Origin: Mariniblastus sp.
GTDB taxonomy: Bacteria; Planctomycetota; Planctomycetia; Pirellulales; Pirellulaceae
Direction of reading: 5' to 3'
Length of the DNA stretch: 32,318 nucleotides
Assembly (NCBI GenBank): GCA_029251085.1
Contig: JAQXDZ010000011.1
Coordinates: 1-32,318 of the forward strand
The notes under the pieces were generated by a model that did no database searches, was not told the DNA's origin, and was given only the letters and a program-made list of their open reading frames with translations. Shown here piece after piece: positions 6,501 through 15,623 of this stretch; the stretch's first letter is position 1, and every line of letters starts with the position of its first letter. A program made the position numbers and the translations under genes.

Positions 6501-9500
6501 ATGAATTATTGTCGATTTGCGATCGCTTTACTTGTCTTTCCTTGGATTGGACTGGGGGTCGGTTTATGTGACGACGTCCCCCCTCATGCTGTTTTTGTTG
6601 TGGGCACTCCCCACTACAGTCCTGAACGATCGATGCCGGTTCTGGCCTCGCATTTACAAAAGTTAGGGTTCAAGACGACGATCCTAAAATGCGTTGGAAA
6701 TCCAGAAAAAAACCCGGAGGGAATTCAGGGCTTGGAGGCTTTGGAATCGGCAGATGTTGCAATCTTCTTTGTTCGGTTTTTGACTCTCCCTGACGCTCAG
6801 TTGCAATACATCGATCGGTATCTAAAATCCGGCAAACCCATTGTTGGATTCCGAACCTCATCCCATGCGTTTGCCTATCCGAAAGGTAGTAAGAACTTCC
6901 ATTGGAATGATGGTTTTGGGTTAAAAGCGTTAGGTGTCAAATATGAAACCCACCTCACCGGTGAAACCACAGTATCTTTGAATGCTGCTGGTGAAAAACA
7001 TCCGGCGTTGTCAGGGCTAAATTTTAAAAAACCGCGAGTTGCGACCGGTACGCTTTACCTTGCGACACCGCCACCCACGGCGACTGTTTTGTTGAACGGA
7101 ACCGGGCAATCGAAAAAAGTCGGTAAAGTTAGAAATGCTTTTGGAACTCATGAGTTAACTGCAACCATGCAAGAACCCGTTGCCTGGGTATTCGAAAACG
7201 AATTTGGCGGGAAAGTATTTGGGACGACGCTGGGTCACTGGGAAACCTTCAATGACGCTCGTTTTGTCCGCCTATTCGTAAACGGCATTTGTTGGTCTGC
7301 CGGGATGAAGATACCGCTTCGTGACGAGTTTAAAGTAGTGGGTCTGGCCTCCTATGAACAGGAATTAAAGAAACGAAGCACAGCAAAGACCGGAAGGCAG
7401 CAAGACGCAAAAAACACAGCAACGAATGATCCTGTGCCTGTGGAAGATCCCGACTACAAAAAATATGGCATTTACGCAAACACAGCGCCTCGTGCCAAGA
7501 CTGTTTCTCCGAGCACCACAAGTTTGCCAATTTCGATTAAACCGCGCAGTCGAATTGCTTTGGTAGGAAATACATTATTTGAGAGGTGCCAAAATCATGG
7601 TTATTTCGAGACATTGCTGCACCAGTCATTTCCTAACCATCAGCTCGTTGTGAGAAATTTAAGCTGGTCTGCAGATACAGCGACGATACAGCCGCGGCCA
7701 AGCAATTTTGCTGACCAAGATCAACATCTAACACATGAAAAAGCGGATGTCATTTTTGTCGGCTATGGTTTCAATGAATCTTTCCGAGGCCAAGCCGGGA
7801 TCTCTGCGTTTCGGGAAGAACTTAGAAACTACCTAAAGCGAATACGGTCAAAAGCATTCAACGGAACTTCGTCGCCGAAACTGATTTTGGTTTCTCCGAT
7901 CGCCTGTGAAAATATCCAAGGGGTCGATGCTGCAGATCTAAACAACCAAAATATAGCTCTGTACACAGCCGCCATGAAGGAAATATCGGCTGAGCTTGAG
8001 ATTGGTTTTGTCGACGTGTTTCAAGATACACTCGCGGCAAGCAATTCGAGTGCAGAAGACATCACAACCAATGGCGTGCACCTAAACAATCGAGGGTATG
8101 AAATTTTCGGTCGCTCGTTGGTTCGTGGAGCGTTCAATAAAGCTCCGACGACGGTGAATGAAAATTTAAGAGAAGTCATCATCGACAAAAATCGACAGTA
8201 TTTTCGGCGGTACCGGCCGCTCAACACCTTTTATTACACCGGCGGCCGAAATAAGTCTTACGGTTATCTCGATTTCCTACCGGCTATGAAAAATTTTGAT
8301 TTGATGGTCGAGAACAGGGAGCGTCGGGCATGGGCTTTGGCGGCCGGTGAAAAAGTCGCTCCTGCGATAGACGACTCGAACATTCCCCCCCTCCCAAAAA
8401 CAAAAACTAGTCGAGGAGCGAATCGGTGGATGTCCGCCGCAGACGAACGGAAGGCTTTCAAGGTTGATCCTCGGTTTGAACTAAATCTATTTGCCAGCGA
8501 AGAGGAGTTCCCTGATATCGCGGCGCCAATTCAAATGCGTTGGGATAGTCGTGGGCGATTGTGGGTGAGCTGCTCAACAACCTACCCCCACGTTTATCCA
8601 GGAAATGAACCAAACGATAAACTGGTCATTCTCGAAGACGTTGACGGGGATGGAAAAGCGGACAAATCGACTGTGTTTGCTGACAATCTAGATATTCCTC
8701 TATCCTTCGAATTTGGTGATGGCGGTGTTTACGTCTCGGAGAGTCCGCAACTAACTTTCCTTAAGGATACCGATGGCGATGGGAAAGCGGATGAGCGAAA
8801 GATATTGTTATCGGGTTTCGGCACGGAGGATTCCCATCACGCGTTACACGACTTCATTTGGACTCCCGACGGAGATTTAATTTTCCGTGAGTCCATCTTT
8901 CATCACTCACAGGTGGAGACGCCTTATGGCCCCGTGCGCCAGCAGAACAGCGGATGGTTTCGATTTGATCCTCAGACCCATCGTTTAACAAGTTTTGGAA
9001 CTTACCACAGCACCAACCCGTGGGGAGTCACGTTCGATGACTGGGGCCAGCATATGGCAAGTCACCCGATTTATGCTGCTGCCTTTCATTCGCTCGATCC
9101 GCCCTACCCAACTCAGCATGCCAAGCCTGCGGGACTACAAGCCTACTCCGGTACATGCGGGCAGGAATTCGTCGATTTCAGCACGTTTCCTGATGAGCTG
9201 AGCGGGCACTTTATCAAAGCTCGGTATAAACCGACGAACCGGATTGAGATTTTAAAATGGAAGGAAACTCCATTTGGATTTGAAGAACAGTACGTCAGCG
9301 ACCTGATTTTTTCATCTAACCTGAGTTTTATACCGGTCGATTTGCGTTTCGGACCTCGTGGAGCGATGTACGTATGTGATTGGTACAACCCTGTCAAAGG
9401 ACATGCGCAATACTCCCTAAGGGATGACCGGAGGGATCGCCATTCGGGACGAATTTGGCGAATTACCACGAAAGGCAAACCCGTTCTGCCTATGCCCTCC

Positions 9501-11108
9501 ATATACGGCTCTTCTATTGATTCCCTATTGGATTTATTGAAACGACCTGAGTTTCGGGTACGGTATTTAGTCAAACAGGAGCTGAGAAAGAGAAACCCTG
9601 AAGAGGTAGTAATTGCTTTAGATAAATGGGTTGGGAACTTGGATTCCAGTGAAGCTCGATTTCGTCACCATCAGCTAGAAGCACTTTGGTGTTATCGCAC
9701 CGTTCACGCAAACGGACGAGGGGTGCCTCAATCACCCAGTCGAACCGATTTAGCCCATCGCTTACTTCTAGAACTATTGGCTTGCGAGCAGCATCAGGCG
9801 CGTGCGGCTGCAGTAGAACAACTAAGATTTTGGCATTCGGAATTTGATGACGCTCTCGATTTATTATCCCGAGCGGCCAATGATCCAAGTTCGATTGTTA
9901 GAATGCAGGCGGCGATTTGTTGTAGTTATGTCGGAACAAGCGAGGCACTCGAAGTCTTACTCCAGACTCTAAATTTACCAGCGGAAAAACATGTTGCCTA
10001 CGCGATCCAATCAGCTCTCAATTCTCACACCATTCAGCGGCACTGGAAGGGCAATCCGAACTATTCGATCGAACAAATCATGAAGCGACTCGATCGAACT
10101 CGCGAGCTTAAGGAACCGCCACCGAGTGCCAAGCAAGCACAATTTGACACGCAAAAAGACTTAAAAGCGGTCAATATCTCATGTATTCCGGAGCGAATGC
10201 TTTTTAGTGTTAACCAGATCGTTGCTAAGACTGGACAACCCTTAAAAATCGTATTCACTAACCCTGATGCGACCGACCATAATCTTGTGATTGTCAAACC
10301 CGGAGCATTGGAAGAAGTAGGAATGGCAGCCAATGAAATGGCTCGGGATGCAGCCAATGCGAATTCCGATTTCATTCCTCAAAACAAAACAAATTTAATA
10401 ATAAATTCCTCGCCAATGATTGGGCCAACACGAGACTCACTTGTGCACGTCATGAGGTTTGAAGCACCACAGGAACCAGGGATTTATCCATTTGTCTGCA
10501 CGTTTCCCGGACACTGGGTAATCATGAAGGGAGACCTCGTTGTCGTTAACGAGCTTTCCGAAGCAGAAGCACTCATTGCTTCGGCTGAGCCCAAAGTGGT
10601 AAAGGAATGGTCGATGAAAGACTTTGAGGAAATTCCGAAAAGAAAGGTGGACGACACAGTCGTAATGCGAGGAATGCAGAGTTTCGTCAAAGCGAGGTGT
10701 AATCAGTGCCATGTTGTATCCGGACACGGCATCAACCTCGGCCCTGACCTCACTAAAATATCCGAGCGATTTACAGGAAAAAAACTGCTTCAGCAAATCA
10801 TCGAGCCATCGTTGGAGCTAAATAAGCAATTCCAAAATCATCAATTTATCTTATTGGATGGCACGGTCGTATCCGGCGTAATCATTGAGGAGACTCTCAA
10901 GCAGTATAAAATTGCGAGTAACTTACTCAACCCAAAGGATGTGCAAAGAATTGACAAAGATCAAATTGATGAACAGATTCCATCTAAAATTTCAGCCATG
11001 CCGAGCGGGATGCTTGACGTGTTAACACGGGCGGAAATCCTGGACCTATTAAGTTTCCTCGAATCTGGTGGGCATCAATCGAAAGCACACAATTCCGCCG
11101 GTCATTAA
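6501..11108 (+). CDS. Giant exported ThuA - SGNH - beta-propeller - HEAT - azurin - cytochrome c fusion
   Basis: A 1535-residue protein with a signal peptide (about residues 1-23). In order: a ThuA-like domain (about 28-270); an SGNH/GDSL-type domain (about 350-545) with N425 in GYGFNES and H527 in TNGVHLN, but GNTL (356-359) where GDS(L/I) is expected; a membrane-bound-dehydrogenase-like beta-propeller (about 650-990) with calcium-type loops DVDGDGKAD and DTDGDGKAD; HEAT-like helices (about 1005-1200); an azurin/plastocyanin-type cupredoxin (about 1220-1350) with copper ligands H1260, C1333, H1338 and M1342 (CTFPGHWVIM); and a c-type haem domain with CNQCH at 1400-1404. It probably oxidises a sugar substrate outside the cytoplasm and passes electrons through copper and haem in one chain. 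The propeller and haem parts match the planctomycete/verrucomicrobial TIGR02604/TIGR02603 type. The gene converges on a paralogous fusion. No strong ribosome site precedes the ATG. Confidence 0.9.
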   Translation: MNYCRFAIALLVFPWIGLGVGLCDDVPPHAVFVVGTPHYSPERSMPVLASHLQKLGFKTTILKCVGNPEKNPEGIQGLEALESADVAIFFVRFLTLPDAQLQYIDRYLKSGKPIVGFRTSSHAFAYPKGSKNFHWNDGFGLKALGVKYETHLTGETTVSLNAAGEKHPALSGLNFKKPRVATGTLYLATPPPTATVLLNGTGQSKKVGKVRNAFGTHELTATMQEPVAWVFENEFGGKVFGTTLGHWETFNDARFVRLFVNGICWSAGMKIPLRDEFKVVGLASYEQELKKRSTAKTGRQQDAKNTATNDPVPVEDPDYKKYGIYANTAPRAKTVSPSTTSLPISIKPRSRIALVGNTLFERCQNHGYFETLLHQSFPNHQLVVRNLSWSADTATIQPRPSNFADQDQHLTHEKADVIFVGYGFNESFRGQAGISAFREELRNYLKRIRSKAFNGTSSPKLILVSPIACENIQGVDAADLNNQNIALYTAAMKEISAELEIGFVDVFQDTLAASNSSAEDITTNGVHLNNRGYEIFGRSLVRGAFNKAPTTVNENLREVIIDKNRQYFRRYRPLNTFYYTGGRNKSYGYLDFLPAMKNFDLMVENRERRAWALAAGEKVAPAIDDSNIPPLPKTKTSRGANRWMSAADERKAFKVDPRFELNLFASEEEFPDIAAPIQMRWDSRGRLWVSCSTTYPHVYPGNEPNDKLVILEDVDGDGKADKSTVFADNLDIPLSFEFGDGGVYVSESPQLTFLKDTDGDGKADERKILLSGFGTEDSHHALHDFIWTPDGDLIFRESIFHHSQVETPYGPVRQQNSGWFRFDPQTHRLTSFGTYHSTNPWGVTFDDWGQHMASHPIYAAAFHSLDPPYPTQHAKPAGLQAYSGTCGQEFVDFSTFPDELSGHFIKARYKPTNRIEILKWKETPFGFEEQYVSDLIFSSNLSFIPVDLRFGPRGAMYVCDWYNPVKGHAQYSLRDDRRDRHSGRIWRITTKGKPVLPMPSIYGSSIDSLLDLLKRPEFRVRYLVKQELRKRNPEEVVIALDKWVGNLDSSEARFRHHQLEALWCYRTVHANGRGVPQSPSRTDLAHRLLLELLACEQHQARAAAVEQLRFWHSEFDDALDLLSRAANDPSSIVRMQAAICCSYVGTSEALEVLLQTLNLPAEKHVAYAIQSALNSHTIQRHWKGNPNYSIEQIMKRLDRTRELKEPPPSAKQAQFDTQKDLKAVNISCIPERMLFSVNQIVAKTGQPLKIVFTNPDATDHNLVIVKPGALEEVGMAANEMARDAANANSDFIPQNKTNLIINSSPMIGPTRDSLVHVMRFEAPQEPGIYPFVCTFPGHWVIMKGDLVVVNELSEAEALIASAEPKVVKEWSMKDFEEIPKRKVDDTVVMRGMQSFVKARCNQCHVVSGHGINLGPDLTKISERFTGKKLLQQIIEPSLELNKQFQNHQFILLDGTVVSGVIIEETLKQYKIASNLLNPKDVQRIDKDQIDEQIPSKISAMPSGMLDVLTRAEILDLLSFLESGGHQSKAHNSAGH

Positions 11109-11220
11109 CGCGACAAACATGAAGCAACTTGTGCGAGGTTAAGCGTAATAGATTGAAACCAGAGTTCCCGCTGGCAACGCAAACCCCGTTTTACCGAGCA
11201 ACAGAAATAAGGCAAACGAA

Positions 11221-11233
11221 CAAGGAAGCCTTG
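11221..11233. terminator. Possible weak hairpin between convergent fusion genes
   Basis: CAAGG-AAG-CCTTG is a perfect 5-base stem with a 3-base loop in the 131-base gap between the two convergent fusion genes. On the plus strand it is followed by CCGCCTTTAATT, a poor T-run. It may help end transcription in one or both directions, but the stem is short. Confidence 0.25.
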
Positions 11234-11239
11234 CCGCCT

Positions 11240-14200
11240 TTAATTACCCGCAGTATCCGATTGTTGAGAGACGTGTTCGAGATAGCTGATTAGGCTTGCC
11301 AAATCGAACAGTGTGTTTTTTTCAAGGATATTCTCTGGCATTGAAGACAATTTTGATTCTTTGCGAGAGTCAATATCGTCTTTCTTAAAAGTAAACTCTT
11401 TGCCTTCCTGATCACGAAGTACGACTTGATCAGCCGACTCCTCTGTTACATATCCGCTCACCAGTCGGCCATCGAGGTCGAGTATGATGTTGGTTTTGAA
11501 TCCCTGAGCAATTGATTGGTTTGGCCTTAAAATCGCCATCGCTAATTCGTGGGGGCGATAGGTCTTGGTTATATTGCCAAGATAAGGGCCCTTTTGTTTT
11601 TCCGTTATTTTTGTGGTGTGGCAGGCAATGCAATTTGATTTTATGAAAATTGTCTCGCCATGGCCGCGATCACCTGAGATTTGCATGGCTTGGTCGACCG
11701 CGGATTTCGCGTCTAGTGAGCCAAGTTTTGCAGATCGATCGACGAGCATGGTGAGGTTTAATTTCTTCGCTGCCGTTTTTGCAGATTGAGCAAGTTCTTG
11801 ACTGTCTGATTTGAGTGAAGCCAGGATGAAATCATCAATTGAATGGTTTTTTAAATAGGTTGCTGCGGAAACTATTCTGCACTGCGATTGCGGGTTTAAA
11901 CATTGCCGCCGAATCACGTCACTGCATTTGGTTTTATCTTCCGCGGTTAAGTTCTTTTGGGTCGCTAATGTGAGCAATGCGCAATCCGCCCAAAAACCAG
12001 AGTTTCCAATTTGCAACGAATTGTCTGCAAAATATTGTAGATTCGATTTGCATAGGTTGGAGTTGAAAAACTGATCGCGAGTCTGATTAATATATTGGCG
12101 TGGATGCTTGGGATCATTGAGAATGTCGAGAGCCATAAAAATGATCGGAATGGTTTTGGGATCGTTCGTTCTGGTCAGCAGAGAAACAACATCTTTTAGT
12201 GTGGTGATTGGAAGGTTGGGGCCAACCGAGGAGATCAGAAATTCGATTGACGCTGGCGTAAGTTTTTTTGCCTTAACTAAAACTGAGACGGCTGGCTCAG
12301 TCAGTTCCGGATTAGATGTGGCGAGTGTTACGATTTGATCGATGGAATCCGTTAGATCTACTCGGTTTTTCGCCAGTTCATTCATCAAATAAGCGGCCAC
12401 CTTTGGATTGCACGTTTGCAGCTCTCCCATTAAAAGTCGATGAATATTTTCGGTTTCTTCCCATTTGACCGGCTGGTAATAAGGCCCGCGAGTGTCTGGG
12501 CGTGTGCCCCACGATTGGCCTTCCCACGCTGCTTCTTTGAAATACAGTCGGCACAAGGTTTTGAGAATTAATTTTTTGTGTTGTTCATTAGACTGCGTCA
12601 GTCGTTGTTCTAGTTGCCTCACTGTTGTGGATCGATGCATCATCCCCAGAGCGCGGTAAAGGTTGCCGGGATCTTTTACAGAATCCAGTTTCGAGAGCGT
12701 GAGGTCCAACAGATTACGCTTGGCGGTTTCTCGGATAGCTACGTGTTGGATCGTTGGGTCCCTATGACTGATTGCAGAAATAACTTTCTGCGAATCGGTG
12801 GTGTTTTGGATTTGGTGAACAGTGCGGCGAGGGGTATTCCAAGTCGCGACGCCCCGATCAATCAGTTTTTGACTTGCGGGATTTTCTCTTCGCATAAGCT
12901 CACGTTGGGCGGCCAGCCGGCGGCGATGGCTTGGTGAGTCGAAAAGTTGAACCAGTTGATCGGGTGTTAGCGTTTCAAAGTCGGGAAGCGGTTTTGGGAC
13001 ATAATCTTTTGGTTTAACCTGTACGATGTAGCCGACTTGCGGTCCGGCCCATTTGAATGTCGCACCTTTCCAGCTAGAGCAATACAGCCGACTCATTCCG
13101 TCTACGTCACAATCGGTAGGGCGGGGCAGTTTTACGAATGCCTTGGGCTTCTCGGTCTCTTTGAACGTCGCCCCAATCGGTGAAACGCTGTGGTGATAAA
13201 TGCCGCCGGTGCCCCAGTCGGCCGTAAAGGGCGCGTGATTCCACTGGCCAAATCCAGGCTCGTCTACATAGGCGGCTCCACAGCCAGATCCTCCCCCGTA
13301 ATCGGCCAGCGGAGGGATACACTCATCAGCAAAATTTTTATAAAGTCTGGGGTATCCATGATCGTCGCCTCCGGTGAAGTGGTGAAAGCGAACATCCCAG
13401 CCCCCTCCGTCATTGGTATTGTCTCTGGCAAATAAGTCCATCTCAGGGCTTACCGCGACTTCAAGAATATTTCGAGTGCCAGTTGAGTACAATTCCAAAC
13501 CAGTGCCATCGGGCCGCACACGAATCACACCACCACCACGGTGCGTCAAAGTCGTACCGTCAGTTCCTTCGGCTTTCATGAATCCGAAGTCGCCGCCTGC
13601 TATGTAAAGATAGCCATCCACCCCAAGGCTCAGTCCATTAGTGGTGTGGTCAGCTGGCCGTTTGTCGTAACCAAACGCAAGGTTGCTTACGAGAATGTTC
13701 TGACGGTCAGCGACTCCATCCTTGTCGTCGTCAATAAATTCGGATAGGTGTGGAGGATGAACGAGGTAAAGTCGATCGTGATCCCAAATCAACCCTCGGG
13801 GCGAATCCACTTCACAAAAAATTTTTGTCTCATCGGCGCGGCCATCCCCGTCCGTATCCTTAAGGCGAATGACCCGTCCACGCTGCGGATCTCTTCCAAG
13901 TGATCCATTGCCATCGGAGCTGACGTATAGTGTCCCATCTGGTGCGGCAGCAACAAATACAGGGTAATTGACAGCGGGAGGGGCGGCAAAAATAGTTGCT
14001 TCGAATCCCTCTGGAATTGTCACCTCTTTTAGAATGGCAGCCTCTTGTTGCGGCGTCAAAGGCACCATTTTGGCCGGTGCGTTACCTTGCTTCTTGTAAG
14101 GGTCCGGCTTGGGGGCAGGAGTTGGTTCAAATGCGGAGTTGAAATTTTTATCAGCGGGCCAAATGTTTTTTAACTGTGCCCCCGATAACTTAATCTCTCG

Positions 14201-15439
14201 GATGCTGCACCATCCACCCGAAGAGCAGCCTAAACCCTCGATTCTGATTTTTTTGGTTAGCTGCATTTCACTTGGCAGGGACTCTGGTTTTGTAATTGCC
14301 TCCTGGCTTTTCGAATGATCCAAAGCAACGACCATTTTCCCCTTGATTTCTGTCAGCACTCTATACTGGTAGGCAGAATTACGCTCCCAATCAATTTTGA
14401 TCTGCTTGACAGATTGAGGTTTTTGAAATTCGAGTTCAATCCATTGCGGGTAACTTGCGTCGGAAGCGCACCAACGTGTGTTGATTTGCTGGTCGAGGCA
14501 ATGGGCAGGGTCGTGCCCCGATTGAACCGTAGAAGACGTCACCGCAACCAGCGTGGGATTTTTTGGGGCTTTCGCCTGTTTTTGCTTGGGCTTACTCTCC
14601 TCCGCTTTCTTTTTCTCAACGAAGGTAATTGTATTTTTGCCGGTGAAACCTTTCGCGGTTTTTGGAATGTCTTTTTTACATGCCCACAGGATTCCGCGGG
14701 TTACCAAATCCAGATAGCGATCGTCAGCGACACCTTCGGTATAGTGACCAATCGACATGCTAAAACTACGGGTTCCCTTGACCTCATTGCTCCAGATAAC
14801 AATCGCGTCTTGCTTATTGATTTTTCCTTTGCGTTCATAGGTTTGCGTCCCTGTGGCAATGGGTTTTGCACCAAATAGCTTCGCATTGTTGTAGAGTTCG
14901 TCTTTTTCAATGGTCCAATCTTCCATGCCTTGCACAACCGGGTGGTCTTTGTCAACAAATTTGACATCGATAGGTTCGTGAGGTCCATGTCCAGTGGACT
15001 GAAGCCCAAGATGTTTAAACCACAAGTCGGTTCCATTGCGAAAACTATGCATCGCACAATGAAGATGAACGGCCGGTGTTTTCTCATGCACCTTTAGAAT
15101 CCGTTTAAGAACTTCAACATTCGTGTTCCTCGCCGCGCACTCATCGTGGATAATGACGTCGTAACCGTTTGCCCAGTTAACATTGTCATAAACTGTTAAC
15201 GGCGGATTTGTTGATTTGTCATCAGTCCACCAAACATCAACTCTAATATTTGCTCGCGATTGGATGCCGTCGGACAACACTTTATGCTGCTCTGTATAGT
15301 CATGGCAGCAGCCACCGCAAATTAACAAAGCTCTTAAAGGCTTTTCTAATGTGGTGTTTTCACCGTTTGATTTGACTTGAGAAAACAGCATCTGCGGAAA
15401 CAACATCGCGGTCGCGAGAATCGTAATAAACTTAAGCAT
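11240..15439 (-). CDS. Exported ThuA - discoidin-like - beta-propeller - HEAT - cytochrome c fusion
   Basis: A 1399-residue protein from the ATG at 15439, chosen because a signal peptide (MLKFITILATAMLFPQMLFS) begins there. The open frame runs 27 codons further upstream to 15520, which would bury the signal. Domains: ThuA-like (about 35-250, with a histidine-rich core including HLHCAMHSFRNG); a lysine/proline-rich linker; a discoidin/F5-8C-like carbohydrate-binding domain (about 285-425); a dehydrogenase-type beta-propeller (about 455-815) with DTDGDGRAD and DDDKDGVAD loops; HEAT-like helices (about 820-1240); and a c-type haem domain with CIACH at 1270-1274. The layout matches its convergent neighbour, except that a discoidin domain replaces the SGNH domain and there is no azurin domain. 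The discoidin part suggests binding to polymeric glycan. It probably works outside the cytoplasm as a sugar or alcohol dehydrogenase feeding electrons to haem; the substrate is unknown. Confidence 0.9.
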   Translation of the reverse strand: MLKFITILATAMLFPQMLFSQVKSNGENTTLEKPLRALLICGGCCHDYTEQHKVLSDGIQSRANIRVDVWWTDDKSTNPPLTVYDNVNWANGYDVIIHDECAARNTNVEVLKRILKVHEKTPAVHLHCAMHSFRNGTDLWFKHLGLQSTGHGPHEPIDVKFVDKDHPVVQGMEDWTIEKDELYNNAKLFGAKPIATGTQTYERKGKINKQDAIVIWSNEVKGTRSFSMSIGHYTEGVADDRYLDLVTRGILWACKKDIPKTAKGFTGKNTITFVEKKKAEESKPKQKQAKAPKNPTLVAVTSSTVQSGHDPAHCLDQQINTRWCASDASYPQWIELEFQKPQSVKQIKIDWERNSAYQYRVLTEIKGKMVVALDHSKSQEAITKPESLPSEMQLTKKIRIEGLGCSSGGWCSIREIKLSGAQLKNIWPADKNFNSAFEPTPAPKPDPYKKQGNAPAKMVPLTPQQEAAILKEVTIPEGFEATIFAAPPAVNYPVFVAAAPDGTLYVSSDGNGSLGRDPQRGRVIRLKDTDGDGRADETKIFCEVDSPRGLIWDHDRLYLVHPPHLSEFIDDDKDGVADRQNILVSNLAFGYDKRPADHTTNGLSLGVDGYLYIAGGDFGFMKAEGTDGTTLTHRGGGVIRVRPDGTGLELYSTGTRNILEVAVSPEMDLFARDNTNDGGGWDVRFHHFTGGDDHGYPRLYKNFADECIPPLADYGGGSGCGAAYVDEPGFGQWNHAPFTADWGTGGIYHHSVSPIGATFKETEKPKAFVKLPRPTDCDVDGMSRLYCSSWKGATFKWAGPQVGYIVQVKPKDYVPKPLPDFETLTPDQLVQLFDSPSHRRRLAAQRELMRRENPASQKLIDRGVATWNTPRRTVHQIQNTTDSQKVISAISHRDPTIQHVAIRETAKRNLLDLTLSKLDSVKDPGNLYRALGMMHRSTTVRQLEQRLTQSNEQHKKLILKTLCRLYFKEAAWEGQSWGTRPDTRGPYYQPVKWEETENIHRLLMGELQTCNPKVAAYLMNELAKNRVDLTDSIDQIVTLATSNPELTEPAVSVLVKAKKLTPASIEFLISSVGPNLPITTLKDVVSLLTRTNDPKTIPIIFMALDILNDPKHPRQYINQTRDQFFNSNLCKSNLQYFADNSLQIGNSGFWADCALLTLATQKNLTAEDKTKCSDVIRRQCLNPQSQCRIVSAATYLKNHSIDDFILASLKSDSQELAQSAKTAAKKLNLTMLVDRSAKLGSLDAKSAVDQAMQISGDRGHGETIFIKSNCIACHTTKITEKQKGPYLGNITKTYRPHELAMAILRPNQSIAQGFKTNIILDLDGRLVSGYVTEESADQVVLRDQEGKEFTFKKDDIDSRKESKLSSMPENILEKNTLFDLASLISYLEHVSQQSDTAGN

Positions 15440-15623
15440 GCGTAAGTCCGTTGAAGAATTGGGTAATCCCCCATTGTGCTTGTTTTTACTATGAAAAGCC
15501 AGCCGATTTGAACTTTGCATTTAAAAATCGATAACTTTTACTACGAAGCAATAGAGCCCCCCATCAAGGTATCGAAGAGGGTAGGATATATGAGTCATAA
15601 TAAATAAATTTGGTTGGCGTGAA
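15440..15623. promoter_or_regulatory. Divergent promoter region (inferred)
   Basis: The minus-strand ThuA-discoidin fusion and the plus-strand DUF1549/DUF1501 pair start from opposite sides of this 184-base gap, so both promoters must lie here unless transcription reads in from far away. The stretch 15510-15620 is A+T-rich. No specific promoter elements could be assigned, and shared control of the two units is only a suggestion from the geometry. Confidence 0.4.

Noticed and set aside
14315..14878. 187-residue plus-strand open frame
   Set aside because: It lies antisense inside the ThuA-discoidin fusion, whose frame is fully supported by domains; its composition is a shadow of that gene.
15440..15520. 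N-terminal extension of the ThuA-discoidin fusion
   Set aside because: The 27 extra residues are polar and precede a normal signal peptide that starts with its own ATG at 15439.
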